Positions 4,872 to 12,655 of a stretch of 24,998 nt of DNA are shown piece by piece. The position numbers and the translations under genes are program-made. The notes under the pieces are model-generated. The model had not been told where the DNA came from, made no database searches, and saw only the letters and a list, made by a program, of their open reading frames with translations. Where the stretch lies: contig CADAPN010000051.1 of assembly GCA_902789835.1 (NCBI GenBank), positions 1-24,998 on the forward strand, in the 5' to 3' direction. Numbering within the stretch: the stretch's first letter is position 1; the number at the start of each line of letters is the position of its first letter. Source of the DNA: Oscillospiraceae bacterium (GTDB taxonomy: Bacteria; Bacillota_A; Clostridia; Oscillospirales; Oscillospiraceae).

Positions 4872-7104
4872 CGGTGTCTTTCGTCCAGCCGAGGATCCGC
4901 TGCTTCATACCCTCTACGTCCAGAACGCCCAGTGCGAAGCCCTTTCGGATCAGTTCCTGCGGGACATATTCGTCGTACTTTTCAAACACCGGTACCTCCT
5001 GCGGATAGACAAGCTCCAGCGGGTCGAAGTCGATTTTCGCCTCCTCCGCCGTAATCCGGTAGAATTCCTCTTCCCCGACCTTCATGGTGAACTGCATATA
5101 GTACGGCCGGGAGGAATTCAGCCCTCTCAGGCCCAGCCGCTCCCCGCAGCGGATCTTCAGGAAACGCTCCAGCGCCAGGAAGGCATAGCTGCCCAGCCAG
5201 GGAAACAGCGCCCACATATTCCCGCCCAGATGCACCAGGGGCCGGTCTGCCATGCCGGACATGCGGAAGCTCTCCCGCGCATCCTGAAGCCTGCATACCG
5301 CGTGGCGCATGAGATAGGGATAACTCTTCTCCTCGTTCAGAACACGGTACATGCGCTCGAGGATCCTTGTGTGGATATCCCCCGCCACATCCCCGAAATA
5401 GGCCGGGATCCTTCCTTTGACCAGCGCGCAGTAGACCACCCGTTTCTGATGATCCACCTCTTCCACGACCCAGACTCTCCCCGCGATGGCGATCTTGTCC
5501 CCCACGGGAGGGGGCTTGACGATGGTGCCGAGTTCCTGTGAATCGGCCCTCACGGAGTACTCCACGTTCTCCTGAAACACGGCGTAGAACTTGTAGTTGT
5601 TCACAATCCGCTCCCCCGCGAGACCCACGATCAGGCCGCCGTTTTCCGTCCGGCTGATGTGATCAATCTCCAGCAGATGCTGAAGCAGCAGGCGGTAATC
5701 CTCCTGCGAAATCCGGTGAAAACAGGAGAGCGGCAGCACCCGGGACGCCAGTTCTCCGGGCGTCATCTCTCCGCAGGATGCCAGGGTGCTCATGGTCTGA
5801 TGGTAGAGCAGGCTGTATGGAAGCCGCTCTGTCCGCGGCGGCTCGACGAAGCGTTCTTCGATATAGAGCTGCACCAGTGCGATGCCCTGGATCAGGTACC
5901 AGGGGATCATATCGGGGAACATCGCCCGCGCTTCCGGATGCTCCTCCCGCATTACAAACCACATTTCCGACGGGTTGCCCCGGCGGCCGGTTCTGCCCAT
6001 GCGCTGCAGGAACCCCGAGACCGTGAACGGCGCGTCGATCTGAAACGCCCGTTCCAGCCGGCCGATGTCGATGCCGAGTTCCAGCGTTGCGGTGGCGCAG
6101 ACCGAGAGTAGCGAGTCATCGTCCTTCATTTCTTCCTCGGCGCTCTCACGATAAGAGGCGGAGAGATTCCCGTGGTGGATCAGAAAGCGCTCCGGTTCAT
6201 GATTCACTTCGCAGTACTGACGCAGGCTCTGACACACCGCCTCGCACTCCTCGCGGGAGTTGGTGAAGATCAGGCATTTCTTCCCGCGCGTATGCTCAAA
6301 GATATAGCCGATGCCCGGGTCCGCCGCCTTCGGCGCGGTGTCGGTCGCTTCTTCCGTCACCGGGGCCGCGGCGATATTCTCTTTCCCCTCGTCTGCCTGC
6401 GGCGCGGTGTTGAAGAAGTGCTCCATGCTGAGCCGCCAGACTTCCTTCCCCGCTTCAAAGCGGGGAATCACGGTTCCGCGGCCGCTGCCCGCGGCCAGGA
6501 ACTTCCCCGCCGCTTCCGGATTGCCGATGGTGGCGGACAGGCCGATCCGCCGCGGCCGGCACCCTGCCAGTCTGCAGAGCCTCTCGATCAGGCAGAAGGT
6601 CTGCATCCCCCGGTCTCCCCGCAGCAGAGAGTGGACTTCATCGATGACGATGAAGCGCAGGTCCCCGAACAGGGACGGGATTTCCATGTGCCGGTTGATC
6701 ATCAGCGATTCCAGCGACTCCGGCGTGATCTGCAGGATTCCCGCGGGCTTTTTCATCAGCTTCCGCTTCTGGGACTGGGGGACATCTCCGTGCCAGCGGG
6801 TGACCGGGATCCCCTCTTCTTCGCACAGTTCGTTCAGTCTGCCGAACTGGTCGTTGATCAGCGCCTTCAGCGGCGCAATGTACAGCACGCCGACACTGGA
6901 AGAGGGATTTTCGTCCAGCAGCGTCAGGATGGGGAAAAAGGCCGCTTCCGTCTTGCCCGAGGCGGTGGAGGCCGTCAGGAGCACATTCTCCTCTGTCCCG
7001 AAAATGGCCTCTCCGGCTGCATTCTGCACCCCCCGCAGCGTCTGCCAGCCGGAGCGATAGATATAGTCCTGAATAAACGGGGCGTATCTGCCGTAAACAT
7101 TCAT
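4843..7104 (-). CDS. Lhr/BrxHI-like superfamily 2 DEVH helicase
   Basis: A 753-residue ATP-dependent helicase with all SF2 motifs: I at TASTASGKT (44-52), Ia at APLKAL, II DEVH near 156, III SAT, IV IFTNSREE, V TATLELGIDIG and VI QRMGRTGRRG near 366-375. The spacing and the long C-terminal half, with winged-helix-like and strand-rich regions, resemble Lhr and the BrxHI helicase of type 2 BREX. An insert rich in Ala/Thr/Glu around residues 235-260 separates the two RecA domains. It probably translocates on and remodels DNA together with the ATPase encoded immediately upstream, whose stop overlaps its ATG by 4 bp. It is the last gene of the three-gene operon. The last residues after IRLDI come from a 16-bp duplication. 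No nuclease or methylase domain is seen. Confidence 0.9.
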   Translation of the reverse strand: MNVYGRYAPFIQDYIYRSGWQTLRGVQNAAGEAIFGTEENVLLTASTASGKTEAAFFPILTLLDENPSSSVGVLYIAPLKALINDQFGRLNELCEEEGIPVTRWHGDVPQSQKRKLMKKPAGILQITPESLESLMINRHMEIPSLFGDLRFIVIDEVHSLLRGDRGMQTFCLIERLCRLAGCRPRRIGLSATIGNPEAAGKFLAAGSGRGTVIPRFEAGKEVWRLSMEHFFNTAPQADEGKENIAAAPVTEEATDTAPKAADPGIGYIFEHTRGKKCLIFTNSREECEAVCQSLRQYCEVNHEPERFLIHHGNLSASYRESAEEEMKDDDSLLSVCATATLELGIDIGRLERAFQIDAPFTVSGFLQRMGRTGRRGNPSEMWFVMREEHPEARAMFPDMIPWYLIQGIALVQLYIEERFVEPPRTERLPYSLLYHQTMSTLASCGEMTPGELASRVLPLSCFHRISQEDYRLLLQHLLEIDHISRTENGGLIVGLAGERIVNNYKFYAVFQENVEYSVRADSQELGTIVKPPPVGDKIAIAGRVWVVEEVDHQKRVVYCALVKGRIPAYFGDVAGDIHTRILERMYRVLNEEKSYPYLMRHAVCRLQDARESFRMSGMADRPLVHLGGNMWALFPWLGSYAFLALERFLKIRCGERLGLRGLNSSRPYYMQFTMKVGEEEFYRITAEEAKIDFDPLELVYPQEVPVFEKYDEYVPQELIRKGFALGVLDVEGMKQRILGWTKDTEIRLDIDTA

Positions 7105-8432
7105 ATCTGAAACTCCGCGTAGTTGCTGTCGGTCTCATCCGAAACCGCTTCCGAGGCGGCATAGCTGAATTCATCCGATTCCATCAGCTCTTCGATACGG
7201 AGGCCCGGATTCTGATACATCAGATCCAGCAGCTCGATAAAGTCCCGGATCACCTCACGGGGCGTGATGTTCTGGTCCGCGCCGATCCGCCCGTATTCCA
7301 GCCGGATGAATCCCGCCAGGTCCTCCGTCCCGATGCGCCTTTCATAGCCGTAGAGATCCGCGTGCATGTCCGAGAGCTTCTCACACAGCACCAGCATCTC
7401 TTCCGGCGTCAGCGGCTCCAGGCGGATGACCGGGGCAAGCAGGTCTCTCGCACCGGGTCGGGAGAACTTCCCTTCCGCCAGACGGGAGCGGAGCGCCTCA
7501 TAGCTGTAGACCCCGCGCCGCCTGTCCTCGATGGCCTGGGGCGTCGCGCCCATGATGATCCCGAGATAGCGGGCCTTGCCCTGCAGCGTGTCGTTGTACA
7601 TCGTCAGCATCTTCTCGTAGTTGTACTGTCTCGTGACCGTGTTCGGGATCTTGTAGAGATTGACCAGCTCATCGATCATGATCATCATGCCGGCATAGCC
7701 CGCCAGGCGGAAGAACACCGCGAACAGCTTTAGATACTCGTACCAGTCGTCATCCGTAATAAGGATGCTGACGCCGAGTTCGTCCCGGGCTTCGCGTTTC
7801 GTGCTGTACTCTCCCCGGAACCAGCGCACCACCTTCATCCGCAGCTCATCCTCGCCCTCCACGTAGGCGTGATAATACAGGGAGAGCAGCTTTGCAAACT
7901 CAAAGCCGTGAACAAGCTCGCTGATGGCGGAGGTCACGGCGTAGATCTTCTGATCCACCGCCCGGGTCAGGGCGGGGTCCCCCGGGGTCAGTCCGGTCTC
8001 CTGAACGGCTTCGGCCTGGACGCTGCTGATCCAGCGGTCGAGGATGAGCGTCAGGGCGCCGCCTTCGGGCTTGGTTTTGGTGGAGAGGTTCCCAATCAGT
8101 TCGCGATAGGTGGCAAGTCCCTGACCTCTCGTGCCCTGAAGACGCCGTTCCGGCGACAGATCTGCGTCGGCGACGATGAAGCCCCGATCCATCACGTAGT
8201 TGCGGATCGTCTGGATCAGGAAGCTCTTACCGGAGCCGTATCGCCCCACAATGAAGCGGAAGGACGCGCCGCCCTCCGAGATGATGTCCACATCATGCAG
8301 CAGGGCTTCGATCTCGTTCTTCCGCCCCACCGTGATATACGGCAGACCGATCCTCGGCACCACGCCGCCTTTCAATGAATTCAGTACCGTCTGTGAAATC
8401 CGTTTCGGTACCTTTCTGTTTCCCTCGCTCAT
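7101..8432 (-). CDS. BrxD-like ATP-binding protein (DUF2791)
   Basis: A 443-residue AAA-class ATPase. Walker A is GRYGSGKS at 63-70; Walker B is MIMIDELVNLYKI near 250; a sensor-1 like GIIMGATPQ follows, then DRRRGVYSYEALRSRL with candidate arginine fingers, and the C-terminal ITPREVIRDFIELLD that is characteristic of DUF2791. This family includes BrxD of BREX type 2/3 loci, where it is paired with a helicase, exactly as here. N-terminal residues 11-45 (ISQTVLNSLKGGVVPRIGLPYITVGR) also match the family. Its ATG overlaps the TerB-like gene stop (ATGA), and its own stop overlaps the helicase start in the same way, implying translational coupling and roughly equal synthesis of all three proteins. 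Likely role: an ATP-driven loader or sensor acting with the helicase on DNA (inference). Confidence 0.88.
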   Translation of the reverse strand: MSEGNRKVPKRISQTVLNSLKGGVVPRIGLPYITVGRKNEIEALLHDVDIISEGGASFRFIVGRYGSGKSFLIQTIRNYVMDRGFIVADADLSPERRLQGTRGQGLATYRELIGNLSTKTKPEGGALTLILDRWISSVQAEAVQETGLTPGDPALTRAVDQKIYAVTSAISELVHGFEFAKLLSLYYHAYVEGEDELRMKVVRWFRGEYSTKREARDELGVSILITDDDWYEYLKLFAVFFRLAGYAGMMIMIDELVNLYKIPNTVTRQYNYEKMLTMYNDTLQGKARYLGIIMGATPQAIEDRRRGVYSYEALRSRLAEGKFSRPGARDLLAPVIRLEPLTPEEMLVLCEKLSDMHADLYGYERRIGTEDLAGFIRLEYGRIGADQNITPREVIRDFIELLDLMYQNPGLRIEELMESDEFSYAASEAVSDETDSNYAEFQI

Positions 8433-10039
8433 GGAACCCTTCCTCCAAGTATCGCTGCGATGTCTTCTCTGTAATCCTCGATCAGGCTGATCCTGTCGCC
8501 GTCGTATTCCAGGATGTTGTCTCCGATCTCGTCATAAAATGCCTCGTTGATCGTGTCCGTGACCAGCGCCGGCATCAGATGTGCCGATCGGATCTGCCCG
8601 TCCGCCGTCTCCCCTCGCATCAGGGCTTTCAGAATCGTAAGATGCGGTTCATCCAGTCCGGTAAAGACTGCGGTTTCTTCCTCCTTCTGCTGCGGAGCCT
8701 CTGTTTTGTGTATGGTTTGAGCAGATATCGCCGTCCCCAAGTTCGATGCAAGGGCTTCGAATGTCGTGACAGGCGGCATCGCCGGGGCTGTCAGACGGTG
8801 AACCGCTTCTTCGCCGCTGCGCTCCCCGTCCAGCTCTTCCGCCGTCAGCAGGCTGTCCCTGGTAATGCTCGCCGCCCGGCGGATCTGCTCCAGGCCCGAG
8901 AGGTCGATGGTAACTTTCGGTCTCGACGCCTCCAGAACCGCCTTCCGATCCTCCTCCAGAACCGCTTCCACATAAGGTCTGGCCCAGGCTTCGGCAGCTC
9001 TCTCCTGCAGATTTCGCCCGGTTTTCAGGTATTTCCGGATCGCCCGGTCCGCCTCATGAAACAGCGCCTCAAGCCGTTTCCGGTCAAAATACAGCTCCTC
9101 ATAGCGCTCTTCGGTCCATCTCCCGCCGCGGCAATGATAGCTCCGACTGTCGTCCAGGACAAAATCGGTATCCGGGTGTCCGCCCTCTTCCGCGTAAACC
9201 GCATTGGAAAGCGGATACCAGTGGAAGGTCTTCCGTTCTCCGAAGCAGGCTTCGAAGAAGTCTTCTCCCTTCTCTGTCCCCTTCCGCACTGCGCCGCGCC
9301 AGACTTCGGCAAACAGGTGCTTTCCCCGCTCCTCTTCCTTTGCGACGGCCGGCGATTGGGCCAGTCTGTTCCCGCCAAACACGCAGAGGGCTGAGAACAC
9401 CGCTTCATCCGCCGCGTTTTCCGATGTCCGGAGGATTGCCAGCGCTGCGTCTTTTTCCAGCATGGCCGGCTCCGCGAAGCTGCGGACGGTCTCCGCCGGC
9501 AGCCCATGAAGCACCGCGTACTCCAGCATCCATCTCCGAAGATTCTTTCGCATGGACGGATCGCCGATGCCGCTGTCGAGAAAGCCTTTCTCAAACGCCC
9601 GCATCTTTCGCAGGCTGTCCTCCGGCGAACTGCTTCCGATGCCGCAGAGCAGCTCATACAGGTAGAGATAGGCCATGGAAGCCGCAATCGGGCCGTACTC
9701 TCCCTTCCGGACGCCGGTGCGCCAGGTGAAATAACCCCGCAGCTGGCGGACGTCAAAATCATGGTAGGTGGGGAAATACCTTCGGACCTCACCCGTCCAG
9801 GGTCTGTCGTCCTCATAGTCCTCCATAAACCTGCCCTGACGAAGGAAGTTTCTGCACTTGCGGAGATAGGAGCCATCGCCGTGTTCATACAGCCTCATCA
9901 TCTCCCGGATGCGGCCCGGGACCTTCGGCATCGCGGGATTCGGATTCTCCCCGGCAAAGGGCAGGGCGGTTTCCCGGTAGATCTGTTCTCCGTCAAACTT
10001 CTGTGGTTCCAGCACAACGGTTACTCCCTCCGGCTGCAT
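8429..10039 (-). CDS. TerB_N/TerB_C domain protein, first gene of ATPase-helicase operon
   Basis: A 536-residue protein. Residues about 80-240 fit TerB_N (YFPTYHDFDVRQLRGYFTWRTGVRKGEYGPIAASMAYLYLYELLCGIG region, positions 88-135, with the hallmark QLRGYFTWRT). Residues about 375-530 fit TerB_C, ending in LMPALVTDTINEAFYDEIGD and a final SLIEDYREDI. The classical metal-binding TerB core between them is not evident; the middle is helical and charged. Start is the ATG at 10039, with GGAGG 7 bases upstream; the open frame continues to 10528 but would overlap the next gene and a hairpin. TerB_N/C proteins are known to be linked with this kind of ATPase and helicase, and are thought to act as an adaptor at the membrane or on DNA; the actual activity is undetermined. 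Confidence 0.85.
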   Translation of the reverse strand: MQPEGVTVVLEPQKFDGEQIYRETALPFAGENPNPAMPKVPGRIREMMRLYEHGDGSYLRKCRNFLRQGRFMEDYEDDRPWTGEVRRYFPTYHDFDVRQLRGYFTWRTGVRKGEYGPIAASMAYLYLYELLCGIGSSSPEDSLRKMRAFEKGFLDSGIGDPSMRKNLRRWMLEYAVLHGLPAETVRSFAEPAMLEKDAALAILRTSENAADEAVFSALCVFGGNRLAQSPAVAKEEERGKHLFAEVWRGAVRKGTEKGEDFFEACFGERKTFHWYPLSNAVYAEEGGHPDTDFVLDDSRSYHCRGGRWTEERYEELYFDRKRLEALFHEADRAIRKYLKTGRNLQERAAEAWARPYVEAVLEEDRKAVLEASRPKVTIDLSGLEQIRRAASITRDSLLTAEELDGERSGEEAVHRLTAPAMPPVTTFEALASNLGTAISAQTIHKTEAPQQKEEETAVFTGLDEPHLTILKALMRGETADGQIRSAHLMPALVTDTINEAFYDEIGDNILEYDGDRISLIEDYREDIAAILGGRVP

Positions 10040-10148
10040 GCGGCTCCCTCCTTCCTGTCTTGTTTCCGTCTCGCAAATTTGTTTCTTGAATACCCTTTCA
10101 CAAAATGCAGGGCACGTATCTCTCACCGGGCAATGAATGCCGTTAAGC

Positions 10149-10176
10149 AGTATAACATATCCGTTTTTGAAATCAA
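10149..10176 (-). promoter_or_regulatory. Probable promoter of the TerB-ATPase-helicase operon
   Basis: Minus strand TTGATT (10176-10171), 16-bp spacer, TATACT (10154-10149), 110 bases upstream of the TerB-like start. The expected leader is about 100 bases; I see no clear riboswitch or operator in it. Confidence 0.55.
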
Positions 10177-10226
10177 GTACACAGAATCTGCATACCTGGT
10201 ACGTTCTCTGATACCGCCATGGAACA

Positions 10227-10266
10227 CAGGACCTCCGGCTGAACCGGAGGTCCTGGCTTTTTATTT
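10227..10266. terminator. Strong hairpin between small membrane gene and TerB operon
   Basis: Perfect 12-bp stem CAGGACCTCCGG/CCGGAGGTCCTG around CTGAA. On the plus strand it is followed by GCTTTTTATTT, a classic T run. On the minus strand, the direction of both flanking genes, it comes 5 bases after the TAA of the small membrane gene but is followed by TGTTCC rather than T's. It probably ends the housekeeping operon, yet the sequence is better suited to stopping plus-strand (antisense) transcription. Confidence 0.6.
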
Positions 10267-10464
10267 CTTCCGCATCTTCTTCGCGTAAGCGAACATCCAG
10301 ATCACAATCGCGACCAGTGCGATCACGACCACGATTCCGAGAATCAGGTTGAACAGGCTCCCTACCAGTCCCGCGGTGCCCTCGATGAGCTTCACCAGCA
10401 GCGTTACCAGTGAGATCACCACGGCGACAAGTATCACAAGCCTTGAAATCTGTTTGGTGGACAT
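10261..10464 (-). CDS. Small two-helix membrane protein
   Basis: A 67-residue hydrophobic protein with two predicted membrane helices, about residues 8-26 and 35-58, separated by a short EGTAG loop, and a basic end (YAKKMRKK), consistent with both termini inside. AAAGGAGA lies 6 bases before the ATG. It is 18 nt downstream of the rluD-like gene and so probably the last cistron of the ileS-lspA-rluD unit. No family is recognised. Good ribosome binding site and the hairpin right behind the stop argue for a real gene. Confidence 0.7.
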   Translation of the reverse strand: MSTKQISRLVILVAVVISLVTLLVKLIEGTAGLVGSLFNLILGIVVVIALVAIVIWMFAYAKKMRKK

Positions 10465-10482
10465 GCGTTTTCTCCTTTCCGC

Positions 10483-11406
10483 TCAGGCCGTCTCCGGCCC
10501 CAGTCTCCCCAACACTTCCGTAAACCACCCCGGCAGCTCCGTCGTCAGATGCACGTGTTCACCGCTGCGCGGGTGGATAAACTTCAGCTCCCGCGCATGG
10601 AGGCACTGCCCCTCGAGGCCCTTTTCCGGGCAGGGAGCGCCGTAGATGCCGTCTCCCAGAAGGGGATGCCCGATGCTCGCCATGTGGACGCGGATCTGGT
10701 GGGTCCGTCCGGTCTCCAGGCGGCACCGTACATGGGTGTATCCGTTGTATCGGGCCAGGACCTCCCAATGGGTCACCGCCGGGCGGCTGTTTCTTTCGAT
10801 CACCGCCATGCGCTTGCGGTCCGTCGGATGCCGCCCGATGGGGCGGTCAACGGTCCCGCTCTCTTCCCGCAGCCTGCCGCGTACCACCGCCTCGTATACC
10901 CGTGAGAGGCTCCGGTCCGCCAGCTGGGCGGAAAGCGCCTGATGGGCGAAGTCGTTCTTCGCCACGATCAGCAGGCCGGAGGTATCCTTGTCGATGCGGT
11001 GGACGATGCCGGGGCGTTTTTCCCCGCCGATGCCCGAGAGGCTGTCTCCGCAGTGCCAGAGAAGTGCGTTTACCAGGGTCCCATCCGGGTGTCCCGGCGC
11101 CGGATGCACCACCATGCCGCGGGGCTTGTTGACCACGATGAGATCCTGATCCTCATAGACGATATCCAGCGGAATCTCCTGCGCAAGGAGCGGGATCTCT
11201 TCCGTTTCCGGCAGCGTCACGGTAATCTCGGTCCCCGCTTCGCAGCGCGTGTTCTTCTGTACCGGCCGGTCCCCGATCCGCACCGCGCCTTTTTCGATCA
11301 GGCGCTGCGCCGCGCTCCGGCTCAGGCTCGGGACAGTACGCGCGAGGAGAGCGTCGATTCGCTCTCCGCTCTCCTCAGCAATGATGGACAGAATTTCTTC
11401 ATCCAT
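10483..11406 (-). CDS. rluD: RluA-family 23S rRNA pseudouridine synthase (RluD-like)
   Basis: A 307-residue protein of the usual family length. Residues 15-65 form an S4 RNA-binding domain (RIDALLARTVPSLSRSAAQRLIEKGAV). The catalytic motif HRIDKDTSGLL lies at 136-146 with the nucleophilic Asp at 139; VVNKPRGMVVHP (91-102) is the other family hallmark. It isomerises uridines in rRNA; RluD (helix 69 of 23S rRNA) is the closest label, but RluA-family paralogues with other targets cannot be excluded from sequence alone. It follows lspA after 13 nt with a weak ribosome binding site, so it may depend on coupling to lspA. The lspA-rluD neighbourhood is widespread in Firmicutes. Confidence 0.9.
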   Translation of the reverse strand: MDEEILSIIAEESGERIDALLARTVPSLSRSAAQRLIEKGAVRIGDRPVQKNTRCEAGTEITVTLPETEEIPLLAQEIPLDIVYEDQDLIVVNKPRGMVVHPAPGHPDGTLVNALLWHCGDSLSGIGGEKRPGIVHRIDKDTSGLLIVAKNDFAHQALSAQLADRSLSRVYEAVVRGRLREESGTVDRPIGRHPTDRKRMAVIERNSRPAVTHWEVLARYNGYTHVRCRLETGRTHQIRVHMASIGHPLLGDGIYGAPCPEKGLEGQCLHARELKFIHPRSGEHVHLTTELPGWFTEVLGRLGPETA

Positions 11407-11419
11407 ATTCTTGTATTGT

Positions 11420-12550
11420 TTATCTGAATTCGTTCAGGATGTCATCCAGGGAGAATTCCTCCTCCGAAGACGATACAGGTTTGGCCGCGGGTCTCGGAGC
11501 GGGCTTTGCGGCGGGTTTGGCCGCTGCGGCGGCAGCCGGCTTTGCGGCGCTCTGGGCCGCTGGTCTCGCCGCGGGTCTTGCTGCAGCCGGTTTCGCGGCG
11601 GCAGGTTGAGCGCTCCGCTGAGCGGGTCTGGCCTGTGCACTCTGGGCGGGGGCGGCGGGTCTCGCTGCCGGTCTCGCCGCGGCGACCGCGGACTTCTTCG
11701 CCGCTTCAACCTTGGCCTCGGCGCGGTCCCAGCCGGCAAAGGGATCCTCATCCGACTGTACCGCTTTCGCTGCACTGGCCCGGGCCTTCGGGGCTGCGGC
11801 CTTCTGCTTTACGGCGGTCTGCCTGCGGGCGGGAGCCGGTGCGGGCTCCTCGTCATCTTCCTCGTCGTCCTCCTCGACCGCGGCACGTTTTGCGCGTCTG
11901 GACTTCAGGGACTTGCGGGCGCGGGCAGGCTTCTCATATTCTTCGTCGTCCTCGTCCTCATCCTCGTAATCGTCCTCGTCCTCATGGCGGGAGGCACGGC
12001 GCTTGCTGCGCTTCTCCTTCTTGCGGGAAGCGCGCTTCGGCTTTTCGTACTCCTCGTCGTCTTCGTCGTCTTCAAACTCATAGTCGTCTTCGTCATCCCG
12101 TCTGGTTTTGCCGAAGATCACCGCAAGGGCAAAGACGATGGCGAACACCGTGATGAACACATCCGCCAGGTTGAAGACCGGGAAGTTCATGAACTCCGTC
12201 TTGAACATATCCTGTACATACCCGTACAGCACGCGGTCAAGGCAGTTGGACAGGGCTCCGGCCGTCACCAGGACGATGGACCAGCGCGCCAGCTTTCCGG
12301 AGATCAGCTTTGTCGCCAGGGCAATGATCACCGCCACCGTAAAGACGCCCGCCACAATGATAAACGGGATTCTCGCTCCGCTTCCCGCCAGGAAACCGAA
12401 CGCGGCGCCGTCGTTATGCACATTGGCCAGACTCAGGATCCCGGGAATGAATTCTTCTCCGGTCGAGGTCAGCGCAATGTGGCCCTGCACCCAGAATTTG
12501 ATGTACTGGTCGGCAATGATGACCAGCAGTCCGATAATAGCATACAACAT
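11420..12550 (-). CDS. lspA: Lipoprotein signal peptidase II with long C-terminal tail
   Basis: Residues 1-150 are a complete LspA: four membrane segments, the HNDGAAFGF motif at 45-53, the first catalytic Asp in SNCLDR (D105) and the second in FNLAD (D130). It removes signal peptides from prolipoproteins in the cytoplasmic membrane. Normal LspA proteins are about 150-170 residues; here a further 226 follow, first alternating Glu/Asp and Lys/Arg blocks (151-245), then an Ala/Pro/Lys/Arg-rich low-complexity region, ending in the acidic amphipathic segment EEEFSLDDILNEFR. The tail is in frame without interruption and translated from the same start, so it is not an annotation artefact in this assembly. 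Start is the ATG at 12550 with AGGAGA five bases upstream. Confidence 0.9.
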   Translation of the reverse strand: MLYAIIGLLVIIADQYIKFWVQGHIALTSTGEEFIPGILSLANVHNDGAAFGFLAGSGARIPFIIVAGVFTVAVIIALATKLISGKLARWSIVLVTAGALSNCLDRVLYGYVQDMFKTEFMNFPVFNLADVFITVFAIVFALAVIFGKTRRDDEDDYEFEDDEDDEEYEKPKRASRKKEKRSKRRASRHEDEDDYEDEDEDDEEYEKPARARKSLKSRRAKRAAVEEDDEEDDEEPAPAPARRQTAVKQKAAAPKARASAAKAVQSDEDPFAGWDRAEAKVEAAKKSAVAAARPAARPAAPAQSAQARPAQRSAQPAAAKPAAARPAARPAAQSAAKPAAAAAAKPAAKPAPRPAAKPVSSSEEEFSLDDILNEFR

Positions 12551-12623
12551 AGTGATCTCCTATCTGCCGCATCAGCAGCGGTGAAAATGGAATCTCAACA
12601 GAATTGATGGAGGTTTCTCAACC

Positions 12624-12646
12624 GGGCGGGCGGGATCCGCCCGCCC
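12624..12646. repeat. GC-rich hairpin between ileS and lspA
   Basis: Perfect 10-bp stem GGGCGGGCGG/CCGCCCGCCC with a GAT loop, 10 bases after the ileS stop. No T run follows on the minus strand, so it is more likely an mRNA stabiliser, processing site or weak pause than a full terminator. Confidence 0.7.
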
Positions 12647-12655
12647 GCCAGAGTC

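Noticed and set aside
10167..10195. Plus-strand promoter for an RNA ending at the 10227-10266 hairpin
   Set aside because: TTGAAA is followed at the right distance only by GCATAC/CATACC, too weak to claim.
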